64,000 nucleotides of DNA, taken from the NCBI RefSeq assembly GCF_000738775.1, contig NZ_JPOC01000066.1, forward strand, positions 62,001 to 126,000, read 5' to 3'. Within the stretch, counting starts at the first letter, position 1. Every line of letters starts with the position of its first letter. Source of the DNA: Prescottella defluvii. Lineage in GTDB: Bacteria > Actinomycetota > Actinomycetes > Mycobacteriales > Mycobacteriaceae. Shown one piece after another: positions 24,595 through 33,968 of the stretch. The notes under the pieces are model-generated. The model had not been told where the DNA came from and made no database searches. It worked only from the letters and a program-made list of their open reading frames with translations. The translations under genes were made by a program, and so were the position numbers.

Positions 24595-26463
24595 TCATCG
24601 TGACGATCCTGCCGGACCGTACAGGTCGGTGATCCGGTCGGCGAAGTTGTCGACGACCTTCTTGCGTTTGAGTTTCATGCTGGGCGTGATCTCGCCGTTC
24701 TCGACGGTCAACTCCCGTTCGAGGATGGTGAATCGTTTGATCTGCTCCCACCGGTTGAGTCCGGCGTTGAGTTGGTCGACGTACCCACTCATCATGGTGA
24801 CGGTCGGTGCCGCCGCGGCGACCTCACGCATCGGCCGGTCACCCATGCCGTTCTCCTGCGCCCATTCGGCGATAGCCTCGCCGTCGAGGCTGATGAGGGC
24901 GACGCAGTACGACTTGCCCTCCCCGTGCACGATGATCTCCCCGACGTAGGGGCAGATGCCCTTGAACGTCGCCGCGATCGCGGACGGCGCGACATACTTG
25001 CCGTTGGACGTCTTGAACATGTCCTTCTTGCGGTCGGTGATCCGCAGGAAACCGTCGCCGTCGATCGTGCCGATGTCGCCGGTGTGGAACCACCCTCCGG
25101 TACCGAGGGACTCCGCGGTGGCCTCCGGGTTGTCGTGGTAGCCGCTCATCACTCCCGGGCCCTTGACGAGGATCTCGCCGTCGTCCGCGATCCTCACCTC
25201 TGTGCCGGGGATGGGCCAGCCGACGGTGCCGAAGCGGTACGCCGACGGCCGGTTCACGAGCGACGCGGCACTGGTCTCGGACAGCCCGTATCCCTCGAGG
25301 ACGACGATGCCGGCCGCGTCGAACCATTGCGCCACATCACGATCCAGTGCGGCGGAACCGGAGATGAAGAACTTCAACCGTCCACCGAACCGGTCCCGGA
25401 TTTTCTGGAACACCAGGCGGTCGGCGACGGCGTACTGCGCCCTCTGCATCGCAGACGGTGTCCTGCCGGTCTGCCGGGTCTTCGACATCGCGAGCCCGAC
25501 GCCGATCGCCCAGTCGAAGATCTTCTCCTTCACGCCGCCCTCGGCCTTCACGGTTCCGACGATGCGGGCGTAGGCCTTCTCGAAGATGCGGGGTGCGGCG
25601 CCCATGAACGTCGGTCGGACCACGGCGAGGTTGTCGACGATCTTGTCGACCCGACCGTCGACGGCGGTCGCGAAGCCGATCTGCAACGGCAGCGTCAGCA
25701 GGACCTTGCCGAAGACGTGCGACAGCGGCAGCCACAGGTACTGGAGGTCGTCGGCGTCGAGGATGCCGACGGCGTCGATCGCGGCGGCCTCGTACGTCCA
25801 CGCCGAGTGTGGCAGCCGCACACCCTTCGGCCGGCCGGTGGTGCCGGAGGTGTAGATCAGCGTCGCGAGGCTGTCCGGCGAGATCCCGGCGATCCGCTCG
25901 TCGACCGCGTCGGGCCGCTCCTCCAGCAGACGCTCGCCGAGCGCGGCGAGGTCGTCGAACCCGATCACCCACTCGTCGTCCGCGGGCGCGGTGCCGTCGA
26001 CGAGGACGACGCGCTGGACGTCGGGAATCTCGTCGCGGTGCTCCCGCAGTTTCGCGAGCTGGGCCTCGTCCTCGGCCAGTACCACCCGGCTGCCGGAGTT
26101 CCCGATGATGAACGCGACGTCGGAAGCCGTGGTCGTGGGGTACACGGTGGTGGTCGCGGCGCCGGCACACATCACCGCGAGATCGGCGAGAACCCATTCG
26201 TACCGGGTCGTCGACGCCAGTGCGACGCGCTGCTCGGGTTCGATACCGATCGCGATCAGTCCGGCTGCCAGTGTGCGGACCCGCTGACCGACGTCGGCCC
26301 ACGTGACGCTGGTCCACACGGCACCGCCCGGTCCGGGGAATCGGAAGGCCTCCGAGTTCGGTGATGCCGCCACCCGATCGGTGAACATCCGGGCGACCGA
26401 AGGCGCCCGCTCCTCGATCTTGGACCAGTCCACGACCTCGTCTGACGCGCGCGAAGCTGTCAT
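24595..26463 (-). CDS. Long-chain acyl-CoA synthetase, FadD15-like
   Basis: A 622-residue fatty-acid CoA ligase of the long-chain AMP-binding family. TLIYTSGTTGRPKGV is the P-loop; LEGYGLSETSA, WFHTGDIGTIDGDGFLRITDRKKD and the C-terminal ITPSMKLKRKKV (with the catalytic Lys region) complete the fold. The length and the RKKDMFKTSNGKYVAP segment match FadD15-type enzymes that activate long-chain fatty acids for general lipid metabolism. It starts at ATG 26461-26463 and is transcribed toward the catabolic island, with its own upstream inverted repeat. It does not look like part of that island. Confidence 0.9.
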   Translation of the reverse strand: MTASRASDEVVDWSKIEERAPSVARMFTDRVAASPNSEAFRFPGPGGAVWTSVTWADVGQRVRTLAAGLIAIGIEPEQRVALASTTRYEWVLADLAVMCAGAATTTVYPTTTASDVAFIIGNSGSRVVLAEDEAQLAKLREHRDEIPDVQRVVLVDGTAPADDEWVIGFDDLAALGERLLEERPDAVDERIAGISPDSLATLIYTSGTTGRPKGVRLPHSAWTYEAAAIDAVGILDADDLQYLWLPLSHVFGKVLLTLPLQIGFATAVDGRVDKIVDNLAVVRPTFMGAAPRIFEKAYARIVGTVKAEGGVKEKIFDWAIGVGLAMSKTRQTGRTPSAMQRAQYAVADRLVFQKIRDRFGGRLKFFISGSAALDRDVAQWFDAAGIVVLEGYGLSETSAASLVNRPSAYRFGTVGWPIPGTEVRIADDGEILVKGPGVMSGYHDNPEATAESLGTGGWFHTGDIGTIDGDGFLRITDRKKDMFKTSNGKYVAPSAIAATFKGICPYVGEIIVHGEGKSYCVALISLDGEAIAEWAQENGMGDRPMREVAAAAPTVTMMSGYVDQLNAGLNRWEQIKRFTILERELTVENGEITPSMKLKRKKVVDNFADRITDLYGPAGSSR

Positions 26464-26490
26464 GACCCGAGTCTAGGAACCTCCCCCGAA

Positions 26491-26555
26491 CCCCTGAACG
26501 GGAATTCACGGCACGGTTCGGTCTCGAAAGTGTGCCGTGAATTCCCGTTCAGGGG
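26491..26555. repeat. 24-bp perfect inverted repeat (terminator-like)
   Basis: The arms 26491-26514 and 26532-26555 are exact reverse complements over 24 bp, separated by 17 nt. It begins 4 bp after the stop of the ABC permease on the minus strand and ends 28 bp before the FadD15-like start. It probably terminates the ABC operon. The arm is far longer and more perfect than needed for this and includes AT-containing GGGAATTC in otherwise GC-rich DNA, so a palindromic repeat element is also possible. Confidence 0.75.
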
Positions 26556-26558
26556 CGG

Positions 26559-28190
26559 TCAGCGGAGGTCGCGTCGGCGGAGGGCGACCAGGCCGGTAGC
26601 CAGCAGCGCCGCGCTGATCAGCAGCAGCCACACGAGCGGCGTCGCGTGGAACTCGCCGCCGGGCAGTCCGGGCAGGTGCAGGAACGGTACGAGGTCGAGT
26701 AGCGGCTGGGGGAGGTCGGCGACCATGCCGAACACGTACAGCGCCATCATCGCCGCGAACACCGCCCATACGGCGGGCGCCAGACGGGGCACCAGGCCGA
26801 ACAGCGCGACGGCGAGACCGGTCAGCAGCCACACACCGGGCAACTGGACCAGCGCCGCGGCGAGGACACGCGGCACCTGTCCGCCGACGTCGTCGATCGT
26901 CACCCCGTACGCGAGCCCCGCCGCGAACCCGGCGACGGTGAGGGCGACGGCGGGGCCGACGAGCGCGAACAGGATGTGGCTCATCGCCCACCGCGGTCGT
27001 CCGACGGCGGCGGCGAGCACCGACTCGGCGCGGCCCGACTCCTCCTCGTCGTGCAGTTGCAGGACCGCCGACACGGAGTACGCGGAGGCGACGAGACCGA
27101 AGATGGTGAAGCCCATGGCGATGAACGAGTCCTCGATCGCCTGCGTCCCGCCGAGTCGGGCCAGCGCCGCGGTGACGATCTCGTTGTTGCCCAACTGGTC
27201 GCTGACACCGTGTGCGGCACTGCCGATCACGAGCGCGAACACCGCCAGTCCCACCGTCCACGCGGCCAGCGGTCCGCGCTGCGAGTGCCACGCCAGTCCG
27301 ACGGGGCCGGACAGCGACGGCGGCGACGACGCCGGACCGGGCCGCTCCGCGATCAGTCCCGCACCGAGATCCCGTTGTGCGAGTAGGCGATATGCCGCGG
27401 CGACCAGCACGGCGGCAGTGGCAGCGGGAAGCGGCAGCACCCACCAGCGCGCGTCGGCGTAGGGACGCACCTGCTGGGCCCAGCCGATCGGTGACAGCCA
27501 CGACAGCGTCCCCGACCCGGCATCACCGACCGCGCGCAGCAGGAACGCGACGGCGAGTACCCCGAACGAGATGCCGCGGGCGAGACGGGCGCCGGTACTC
27601 ACCTGGGCGGCGACCGCCGCGACGCCGGCGAACACCGCGCCCGTCCCGAACACCGCGGCCCCGAATGCGATCGCGCCGGTGACGCCGATGCCGATCGAGA
27701 CCAGCCCGGCCGTTCCGACGACGGTGCTGACGGCCGCGCCCACCGCCGCGACGAGCAGCGCCGCGGTCAGGCCTGCGTACCGGCCCACCGCGGTCGAATC
27801 GAGCAGTTCGGTCCGGCCCGTCTCCTCCTCGGTCCGCGTGTGCCGGATGACCGTGAGGATGATCGCGACCGCCACGAACGTGAACAGGTAGCCGGCGCGC
27901 CACGTGGTCAACGCCCCGACACTGGATCCGAAGATGGGTCCCACCAAGGCGATTTCGGATTTGATCGCCGCGGTCGACGCCGCGAAGGCGTCCAACTGAC
28001 TCTGGGTGGTGTACAACCCCATGATCGCCTTGCCGTAGACGAGCGGCAGCAGGCCGACGACGACCGACCACAGCGGCAGGATCATGCGGTCGCGTCGCAG
28101 TGCCAGGCGCAGCAGGGCCATCGTGCCCGTGAACGGTGACGACGCGGGGGCCGCCGAGCGGGCGGCCACCGGGGCCGCGGTGGTGGTCAT
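26559..28190 (-). CDS. ABC transporter permease (antibiotic-exporter type)
   Basis: A 543-residue membrane protein with about 12 hydrophobic segments in two similar halves, each starting with a loop and a helix such as [19 protein letters not shown]. This architecture matches the fused permeases of tetronasin/polyketide-exporter ABC systems, in which [16 protein letters not shown] and [20 protein letters not shown] are the two cytoplasmic coupling segments. It works with the ATPase encoded immediately upstream (4-bp ATGA overlap) in the cytoplasmic membrane. The transported compound is unknown; export of a lipid or toxic compound is likely. Confidence 0.88.
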   Translation of the reverse strand: MTTTAAPVAARSAAPASSPFTGTMALLRLALRRDRMILPLWSVVVGLLPLVYGKAIMGLYTTQSQLDAFAASTAAIKSEIALVGPIFGSSVGALTTWRAGYLFTFVAVAIILTVIRHTRTEEETGRTELLDSTAVGRYAGLTAALLVAAVGAAVSTVVGTAGLVSIGIGVTGAIAFGAAVFGTGAVFAGVAAVAAQVSTGARLARGISFGVLAVAFLLRAVGDAGSGTLSWLSPIGWAQQVRPYADARWWVLPLPAATAAVLVAAAYRLLAQRDLGAGLIAERPGPASSPPSLSGPVGLAWHSQRGPLAAWTVGLAVFALVIGSAAHGVSDQLGNNEIVTAALARLGGTQAIEDSFIAMGFTIFGLVASAYSVSAVLQLHDEEESGRAESVLAAAVGRPRWAMSHILFALVGPAVALTVAGFAAGLAYGVTIDDVGGQVPRVLAAALVQLPGVWLLTGLAVALFGLVPRLAPAVWAVFAAMMALYVFGMVADLPQPLLDLVPFLHLPGLPGGEFHATPLVWLLLISAALLATGLVALRRRDLR

Positions 28191-29086
28191 ACCGGCACCT
28201 CCTCCGACAGTTCGTAGTGCCGCAGGAACAGTTCCTCGAGCGTCGGCGGGGTGCTGACGAGACTCCGTACCCCGGTGTCACCGAGCGTGCGGATCAGCGC
28301 GCCGAGGCTCTCCGCGTCGACCTGACAGTGCAGCGTCCGGCCGTCGATCCGCAGGTCCTCGACGCCGGGGATCGTGCTGAGATCGCCGGGGTCGCCGGTC
28401 AGTTCGGCGGTGATCGAGGTTCGGCTGAGGTGCCGCATCGACGCGATCGAGCCGCTCTCGACGGCCCGTCCCGCTCGAATGATGGTGACCTTCTCGCACA
28501 GGGCGTCCACCTCGGACAGGATGTGGCTCGACAACAGCACCGTCACACCGCGTCGGCCGGCCTCGGCGACACAGTCGCGGAACACCTTCTCCATCAAAGG
28601 ATCCAGGCCTGACGTCGGCTCGTCCAGCAGCAACAGTCGAGCGTGCGACGAGAACGCCGAGATCACCGCGACCTTCTGGCGGTTGCCCTTGGAGTAGGAG
28701 CGCGCCTTCCTGCGGGGGTCGAGGTCGAAACGCTCGATGAGGTCGGCCCGACGTGCGGCGTCGACGCCGCCGCGCATCCGGGCGAGCAGATCGATGATCT
28801 CGCCGCCGGTCAACGACGGCCACAGCGTGACATCCCCCGGGACGTAGGCGATCTCACGGTGGAGGCTCACCGCATCCCGCCACGGGTCCCGGCCGAGCAG
28901 TCGCGCGGTCCCGCCGTCGGCGTGGAGCAGTCCGAGCAGCACCCGGATCGTGGTGGACTTCCCGGCGCCGTTGGGGCCGAGGAACCCGTGCACCTCGCCT
29001 TCGCCGACGCGCAGATCCAGCCCGTCCAGGGCCCGGGTGGCACCGAACGTCTTCACGAGCTCGGCGGTTTCGATGATGGTGGTCAT
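28187..29086 (-). CDS. ABC transporter ATP-binding protein (drug-exporter type)
   Basis: A 299-residue ATPase. Walker A is GPNGAGKST (about residues 37-45), Walker [14 protein letters not shown] and the switch His lies in LLSSHIL. The signature motif is the variant YSKGNRQKV instead of LSGGQ, usual for DrrA/CcmA-like exporters. A C-terminal accessory region of about 80 residues ends in [11 protein letters not shown], as in DrrA-type proteins. It overlaps both the TetR gene upstream and the permease gene downstream by 4 bp, so the three are coordinately made. Confidence 0.92.
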   Translation of the reverse strand: MTTIIETAELVKTFGATRALDGLDLRVGEGEVHGFLGPNGAGKSTTIRVLLGLLHADGGTARLLGRDPWRDAVSLHREIAYVPGDVTLWPSLTGGEIIDLLARMRGGVDAARRADLIERFDLDPRRKARSYSKGNRQKVAVISAFSSHARLLLLDEPTSGLDPLMEKVFRDCVAEAGRRGVTVLLSSHILSEVDALCEKVTIIRAGRAVESGSIASMRHLSRTSITAELTGDPGDLSTIPGVEDLRIDGRTLHCQVDAESLGALIRTLGDTGVRSLVSTPPTLEELFLRHYELSEEVPV

Positions 29087-29730
29087 GCCTTCTCCTCCTC
29101 GGCGGCGGGGTGGGCGCCGGTGTAGGCGTCGAGCATCGACGAGTCGGTGAACAGCCCCTCGGTGTAGACCTCGAGGCCGGGCAGCATGATCTCGCCGGTC
29201 ATGTCACCGATCGCGCGGGCGTAGTCGGTGGTCCGGGCGCCCTCGGACCGCATCTGCAGGTAGAGCAGGGTCGACCCCAGGCTGTTCATGGCGAGGTAGC
29301 GGGCGCGGGCGGCGGGGTCGCGACTGGCGCGTACCCGTCCCTCGGCGACGGCGTCCTCGAGGTAGGACTCGACACCGGTGACCATGTGTTCGAAGAGCGA
29401 TCGGGCGAGGGGGCCTCCGGCCTGGAAGCTGCGCACGAGGTAGGCGACGAGGGGGGCGTAGCGGTCGATCTCGGCGAGCGAGGTCAACATGCGGGCGGGG
29501 CTGTTCGCGGTCAGCACGTCGCGTTTCTCCGACACGATGACGGCCAGAACCTGTTCGTCGCACACCGCCCGCAGGCCCTGTTTGGAGCCGAAGTGGTGGT
29601 TCACCAGGCCGGGGGAGACCCCGGCCGCGGTCGCGACGGCGCGGACCCCGGCGTCGAATCCCTGTTCGCCGAACACGCGGATCGCGGCTTCCCGGATCCG
29701 GGCCTGGGTGCTGAGGTCCCCGTCGGTCAT
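29083..29730 (-). CDS. TetR-family regulator of the ABC exporter operon
   Basis: A 215-residue TetR protein. The N-terminal domain shows [14 protein letters not shown], then the helix-turn-helix [26 protein letters not shown]. It is the first gene of the operon, so repression would be autoregulatory. Start: ATG 29728-29730 was chosen because the longer frame (up to 29820) adds 30 residues with no family match and would read through the palindrome at 29743. No clear ribosome site precedes it. Likely function: repress the exporter until its substrate binds. Confidence 0.87.
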   Translation of the reverse strand: MTDGDLSTQARIREAAIRVFGEQGFDAGVRAVATAAGVSPGLVNHHFGSKQGLRAVCDEQVLAVIVSEKRDVLTANSPARMLTSLAEIDRYAPLVAYLVRSFQAGGPLARSLFEHMVTGVESYLEDAVAEGRVRASRDPAARARYLAMNSLGSTLLYLQMRSEGARTTDYARAIGDMTGEIMLPGLEVYTEGLFTDSSMLDAYTGAHPAAEEEKA

Positions 29731-29742
29731 AGCGGCGATGGC

Positions 29743-29756
29743 TGAACACATGTTCA
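29743..29756. promoter_or_regulatory. Probable operator of the ABC exporter regulator
   Basis: TGAACA-CA-TGTTCA is a perfect 6-bp inverted repeat, with an additional half-site TGTTCAA at 29771-29777. It begins 13 bp upstream of the TetR start. The position suits autorepression of the TetR-ABC operon. Confidence 0.6.
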
Positions 29757-29846
29757 AAGCGTTGCTCGCGTGTTCAACCTCGGCAAGGGTCCGACGTGTG
29801 TTCTGACGGAATCTTGACACCGGAATCGGCGTGACGATTCCGGTCC

Positions 29847-29860
29847 GTCAAGCGTTTGAC
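29847..29860. promoter_or_regulatory. Putative operator upstream of FadD19-like gene
   Basis: GTCAA-GCGT-TTGAC is a 5-bp inverted repeat with a 4-bp spacer, 63 bp before the GTG start. It shares the CAA-n4-TTG geometry with the island operator at 10637-10651 but differs outside it. The regulator is unknown. Confidence 0.4.
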
Positions 29861-29923
29861 TGTGTTAGCTTCGCGAACGAATTGACCCGTGATCCGGGTC
29901 ACTCGACGACGAGGATGGACCAC

Positions 29924-31522
29924 GTGACGCTGAACATCGCCGACCTGTACGAAGCTGTCGCGGACGCGATTCCCGACCGGGTGCCGGTGGTGTGCGGCGA
30001 CGAGCGGCGCAGCTACGCCGAACTCGACGGCCGGGCCAACCGGCTCGCGCACCATCTCGAGTCCGTCGGCGTGCAGCCCGGGCAGCACGTGGCGATCCAC
30101 ATGCGCAATCGGATGGAGTACGTCGAGGCGCTGTTGGCGTGCATGAAGATCCGGGCGGTTCCGATCAACGTCAACTTCCGCTACACCGATGCCGAACTCG
30201 TCTACCTCTACACGAACTCCGAGAGCGTCGCCCTGATCGTGGAGAACGAGTACCTGGGGACGGCGGGGGCGGCCCTGCCGCAGTGCCCCGGCATCGGGCA
30301 TGCCGTGGTGGTCGGCGAGCACGACGGTATGCCGGACGGTTTCGCCACCGTGTCGGTGATCGACTACGAGGACGCGCTCGCCGCCCAGTCGGACGCGCGG
30401 GGCTTCGGTCCGCGCAGCGCGGACGACCGCTTCGTCATCTACACCGGCGGTACGACGGGTATGCCGAAGGGGGTGGTGTGGCGGCACGAGGACTTCTACT
30501 ACGCGGCACTGTCGGGCGGCAACATCGGCGGCGCGCCCCGGCACTCGGTCGAGGAGGTGGTGGCCGGTGCGGTCGCCAACACCGAACCGTCTGTGTACCT
30601 GCTGATTCCGCCGTTGATGCACGGGGCTGCGATCTATTCGCTGCTCACCGCCTTCCTCATGGGCGCGCCGCGGGTGCTCACCCGCACGTTCGATCCGGTC
30701 GAGGTGCTGCGACTGATCGAGGCCGAGAGGATCACCGGCGTCACCGTCGTCGGCGACGCGATCGCCCGGCCCATCGCCGACGCCATCCGCGAGCACGGCG
30801 ACCGCTACGACCTGAGCACGCTGAAGCTGATGGGCTCCGGCGGCGCACTGTTCTCGCCGGCACTCAAGGACGAGTTGCGCGGCATGGTCCCGGGTCTGGT
30901 CATCAAGGATGCCTTCGGCGCGTCCGAGACCGGCAACGACGGCATCGTGGAGTTCGGTGACGACGGGACCAAGCGAATCCGCTCGAATCCCAACATGATT
31001 CTCGTGGACGAGAAGTTCCGGCCGATCGCGCCCGGTGCCGACGAGGTCGGCTACATCGCACGCAAGGGGCACGTGCCGGTGGCCTACTACAACGACGACG
31101 CCAAGACCGCTGCCACGTTCCCGGTGGTCGACGGGGTGCGGATGGCGGTCCTCGGCGACATGGGCCGGATGGAGGCGGACGGGACGATCCTGCTCCTCGG
31201 GCGTGGCTCGACGTGCATCAACAGCGGTGGCGAGAAGGTGTACCCGGAGGAGGTCGAGTTGGCGCTCAAGACGCATCCGGCGGTGCTGGACGCGCTGGTG
31301 GCCGGCGCTCCCGACGTCAGGTTCGGGGAGAAGGTCGCCGCAGTGGTGCAGTTGCGGCCCGGGTTCGACACTGCCGACCCCGATCAGATCGCCGAGCACT
31401 GTCGTGTGCACGTCGCGGGCTACAAGATTCCGCGTGCGGTGGTCGTGGTCGAGGCGATCCGACGGTCGCCCAGCGGCAAGGCCGACTACCGCTGGGCGAA
31501 GGAGGTCGTCGCCGCGGGCTGA
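29924..31522 (+). CDS. Acyl-CoA synthetase, FadD19-like
   Basis: A 532-residue acid-CoA ligase. VTLNIADLYEAVADAIPDR at the N-terminus, IYTGGTTGMPKGVVWRHED (P-loop), KDAFGASETG and the C-terminal SPSGKADYRWAK with the catalytic Lys are all present. N-terminal and P-loop wording closely follow mycobacterial FadD19, which activates branched C24/C26 sterol side chains; related FadD17-type enzymes are alternatives. Start: GTG 29924, supported by GAGGA eight bases upstream; ATG 29915 has no spacing for a ribosome site. It is a single gene with its own operator and is divergent from the ABC exporter operon. Confidence 0.88.
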   Translation: MTLNIADLYEAVADAIPDRVPVVCGDERRSYAELDGRANRLAHHLESVGVQPGQHVAIHMRNRMEYVEALLACMKIRAVPINVNFRYTDAELVYLYTNSESVALIVENEYLGTAGAALPQCPGIGHAVVVGEHDGMPDGFATVSVIDYEDALAAQSDARGFGPRSADDRFVIYTGGTTGMPKGVVWRHEDFYYAALSGGNIGGAPRHSVEEVVAGAVANTEPSVYLLIPPLMHGAAIYSLLTAFLMGAPRVLTRTFDPVEVLRLIEAERITGVTVVGDAIARPIADAIREHGDRYDLSTLKLMGSGGALFSPALKDELRGMVPGLVIKDAFGASETGNDGIVEFGDDGTKRIRSNPNMILVDEKFRPIAPGADEVGYIARKGHVPVAYYNDDAKTAATFPVVDGVRMAVLGDMGRMEADGTILLLGRGSTCINSGGEKVYPEEVELALKTHPAVLDALVAGAPDVRFGEKVAAVVQLRPGFDTADPDQIAEHCRVHVAGYKIPRAVVVVEAIRRSPSGKADYRWAKEVVAAG

Positions 31523-31634
31523 GTGCCTGCCGGGTGTGCGTCGAGGGCGGGTGCATCGTTACCCCTGTGGCGCCGGACACCGACGGGGTAGGTTGTGTGT
31601 AACTCGAAATCTACTCACCAGTAGGGGTGCGAAA

Positions 31635-33188
31635 ATGCCTGCTCCGTCAGCGGCAACGTTTGCTCGTCTTGCCGATCTCATCGCGATCCCGGACGCGGCG
31701 AGCCGTCCGACGAAGCCGATCGTCGAGGCCTTCACCGGGCGCGAACTCGCGACCGTGCCGGTCGGTACCGCGGAGGACGCAGTCGCCGCGATCGAGAAGG
31801 CTCGGGTCGCGCAGAAGGCGTGGGAGAAGCGGTCTCCCGTCGAACGCGCGCAGATCTTCCTCCGCTACCGCGACCTGGTGCTCGCGCACAAGGACGCGCT
31901 GATGGACATGGCGCAGGCCGAGACGGGCAAGTCTCGGGCGTCCGCGCAGGAAGAGGTCCTCGACATCGCCATGACGTCGCGTTTCTACGCGCGTCTGGCG
32001 CCGAAGCTGCTGCGCCCCAGGCGGGTCCAGGGCATGCTGCCGGGCCTGACGAAGACGGTGGTGCGGCATCACGCCAAGGGCGTCGTCGGCGTGATCTCAC
32101 CGTGGAACTACCCGATGACCCTCGCGGTGTCCGATGCGATCGCCGCGCTGCTCGCCGGCAACGCGGTCGTGATCAAGCCGGACAGCCAGACGCCGTACTG
32201 CGCGCTGGCCTGCGTCGAACTGCTCTACCAGGCCGGCCTGCCGCGGGATCTGTTCGCCGTCGTCCCGGGCCCGGGATCGGTGGTGGGTACCGCGCTCGTG
32301 GAGAACACCGACTACCTCATGTTCACCGGCTCCACCGCCACCGGACAGTTGCTCGCGGAGCAGGCCGGACGTCGGCTCATCGGCTTCTCCGCCGAACTCG
32401 GCGGCAAGAACCCGATGATCGTCACCAAGGGCGCGAACCTGCGCGAGGTGTGCGACGCGGCCGTGCGCGCGTGCTTCTCCAACTCGGGGCAGCTGTGCAT
32501 CTCGATCGAGCGCATCTACGTCGAGGAGGCGATCGCGCCCGAGTTCATCCGCATGTTCGGGGAGCGGGTCCGCGGCATGAGCCTGGCGCCCGGGTACGAG
32601 TTCGGCATCGAGATGGGCAGTCTCGTCTCCGAGGACCAGGTCAAGACCGTGTCCGGTCACGTCGACGACGCCGTCGCGAAGGGCGCCACCGTCGTCGCCG
32701 GCGGCAAGGCGCGTCCCGACCTGGGGCCGCTGTTCTACGAGCCGACCGTGCTCACCGGCGTCACGCCCGAGATGGAGTGCTACGCGAACGAGACGTTCGG
32801 TCCGCTGGTGTCGATCTACCCGGTCGCCGACGTCGAGGAAGCCGTCGCCCGCGCCAACGACACCGACTACGGACTCAATGCCAGCGTGTGGGCCGGTAGC
32901 CACGCCGAGGGCGAGGCCATCGCGTCCCGGGTGATGGCGGGCACCGTCAACGTCGACGAGGGCTACGCGCCGACGTGGGGCAGCACCGCCGCCCCGATGG
33001 GCGGCATGGGCGTATCGGGTGTCGGTCGCCGGCACGGATCCGACGGCCTGCTCAAGTACACCGAGGCGCAGACGGTGGCGACCACCAGGGTCGTCAATCT
33101 CGGTGGTCCCCGCTGGCTTCCGGCCAAGGTGTGGGCGAAGCTGCTGCCGCCGTTCATCAAGGTGATGAAGTACGTCCCGGGGCGCTGA
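31635..33188 (+). CDS. gabD2: Succinate-semialdehyde dehydrogenase GabD2
   Basis: A 517-residue aldehyde dehydrogenase that oxidises succinate semialdehyde to succinate, feeding the TCA cycle. It opens MPAPSAATFARL as in GabD2 of mycobacteria. ISPWNYP and FTGSTATGQ form the cofactor site, SAELGGKNPMIV contains the general base Glu and FSNSGQLCISIERIY the catalytic Cys. The C-terminal GMGVSGVGRRHGSDGLLKYTE is also conserved. Start: ATG 31635; the upstream GTAGGGG gives a modest ribosome site. It is monocistronic, bracketed by a 112-bp gap and a strong terminator. Confidence 0.92.
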   Translation: MPAPSAATFARLADLIAIPDAASRPTKPIVEAFTGRELATVPVGTAEDAVAAIEKARVAQKAWEKRSPVERAQIFLRYRDLVLAHKDALMDMAQAETGKSRASAQEEVLDIAMTSRFYARLAPKLLRPRRVQGMLPGLTKTVVRHHAKGVVGVISPWNYPMTLAVSDAIAALLAGNAVVIKPDSQTPYCALACVELLYQAGLPRDLFAVVPGPGSVVGTALVENTDYLMFTGSTATGQLLAEQAGRRLIGFSAELGGKNPMIVTKGANLREVCDAAVRACFSNSGQLCISIERIYVEEAIAPEFIRMFGERVRGMSLAPGYEFGIEMGSLVSEDQVKTVSGHVDDAVAKGATVVAGGKARPDLGPLFYEPTVLTGVTPEMECYANETFGPLVSIYPVADVEEAVARANDTDYGLNASVWAGSHAEGEAIASRVMAGTVNVDEGYAPTWGSTAAPMGGMGVSGVGRRHGSDGLLKYTEAQTVATTRVVNLGGPRWLPAKVWAKLLPPFIKVMKYVPGR

Positions 33189-33208
33189 CCCCCGCAGGTC
33201 CGGTTTCG

Positions 33209-33244
33209 ACGGGCGCCGCACCGCAGTCGCGGTGCGGCGCCCGT
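33209..33244 (+). terminator. Strong terminator hairpin after gabD2
   Basis: A perfect 16-bp stem (33209-33224 with 33229-33244) with loop AGTC, 20 bp after the gabD2 stop, is followed by TCCGTAAATAG. It is a clear transcription terminator. Confidence 0.8.
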
Positions 33245-33296
33245 TCCGTAAATAGTTAGACAAGCTCACTACCTGATGGCAATGGATTCCCCCCGC

Positions 33297-33302
33297 TAAT
33301 CT
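33297..33302 (+). promoter_or_regulatory. -10 box of a probably leaderless response-regulator mRNA
   Basis: TAATCT fits the actinobacterial TAnnnT -10 and is separated by 6 bases from the GTG start at 33309, so transcription should begin on or next to the start codon. No ribosome binding site exists, in keeping with leaderless translation. Confidence 0.55.
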
Positions 33303-33308
33303 CGTCCC

Positions 33309-33968
33309 GTGAGCGAAACCGTGTGGGTACGACGGGCACTGGTCGTCGAGGATCAGCCGTTGATGCGCTCGCTGGTCGCCGATGCACTCCGGCACGCGGG
33401 CTTCGACGTGCACGCGCGATCCACCTCCGCGGACGCACTCGCCGACTTCGACGCGATCGATCCCGACGTCCTCGTCACCGACATCGACCTCGGGGCGCGA
33501 CCCAACGGGATGGAGTTGGCGATGATCGTCCATGTGCGGGCGCCGTCCTGCGCAGTGGTGTTCCTGACGAACTACCCGCGTGCGGGGATCGCGCCGGGGG
33601 AGGGCGTCCCGGCGGGCTCGGTGTTCCTCGACAAGGTCACGCTGGAATCCGTCGAGGACCTGGTGGCGGCGGTGGAGTCGGCCCTGGCGGAGACGCCGGT
33701 CCCGGCCGGTCCTGCGCGCGACGACAACCCGGACGCGGTGCTCGACCGTCTCACCCGGACCCAGCTCGACGTGTTGCGCTGCATCGCGCTCGGCTGGTCC
33801 AACGCCGAGATCGCACGCCGACGCGAGTCGAGTGTGCGCAGTGTCGAGAAGATGGTGACCCGCACCTTCGACGCCCTCGGGGTCGGCCACAGCCCCGAAC
33901 TGAACCCGCGCGTGGCAGCCGCCCAACTGTATGTGCGCCGCTTCGGAATGCCGGCGGAGATCGGTTGA
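33309..33968 (+). CDS. Two-component response regulator (receiver plus LuxR-type HTH)
   Basis: A 219-residue protein. The receiver domain (about 1-130) has the acidic pair in VVEDQP, the phospho-acceptor Asp58 in LVTDIDLG, a FLTNY strand in place of the usual T/S and a Lys in FLDKVT. The C-terminal LuxR helix-turn-helix spans about 150-200: LTRTQLDVLRCIALGWSNAEIARRRESSV. Start: GTG 33309, probably leaderless. It overlaps the kinase start by TTGA, so the pair is co-translated. Signal and targets are unknown; CheY-like aspartate and helix order are intact. Confidence 0.9.
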   Translation: MSETVWVRRALVVEDQPLMRSLVADALRHAGFDVHARSTSADALADFDAIDPDVLVTDIDLGARPNGMELAMIVHVRAPSCAVVFLTNYPRAGIAPGEGVPAGSVFLDKVTLESVEDLVAAVESALAETPVPAGPARDDNPDAVLDRLTRTQLDVLRCIALGWSNAEIARRRESSVRSVEKMVTRTFDALGVGHSPELNPRVAAAQLYVRRFGMPAEIG

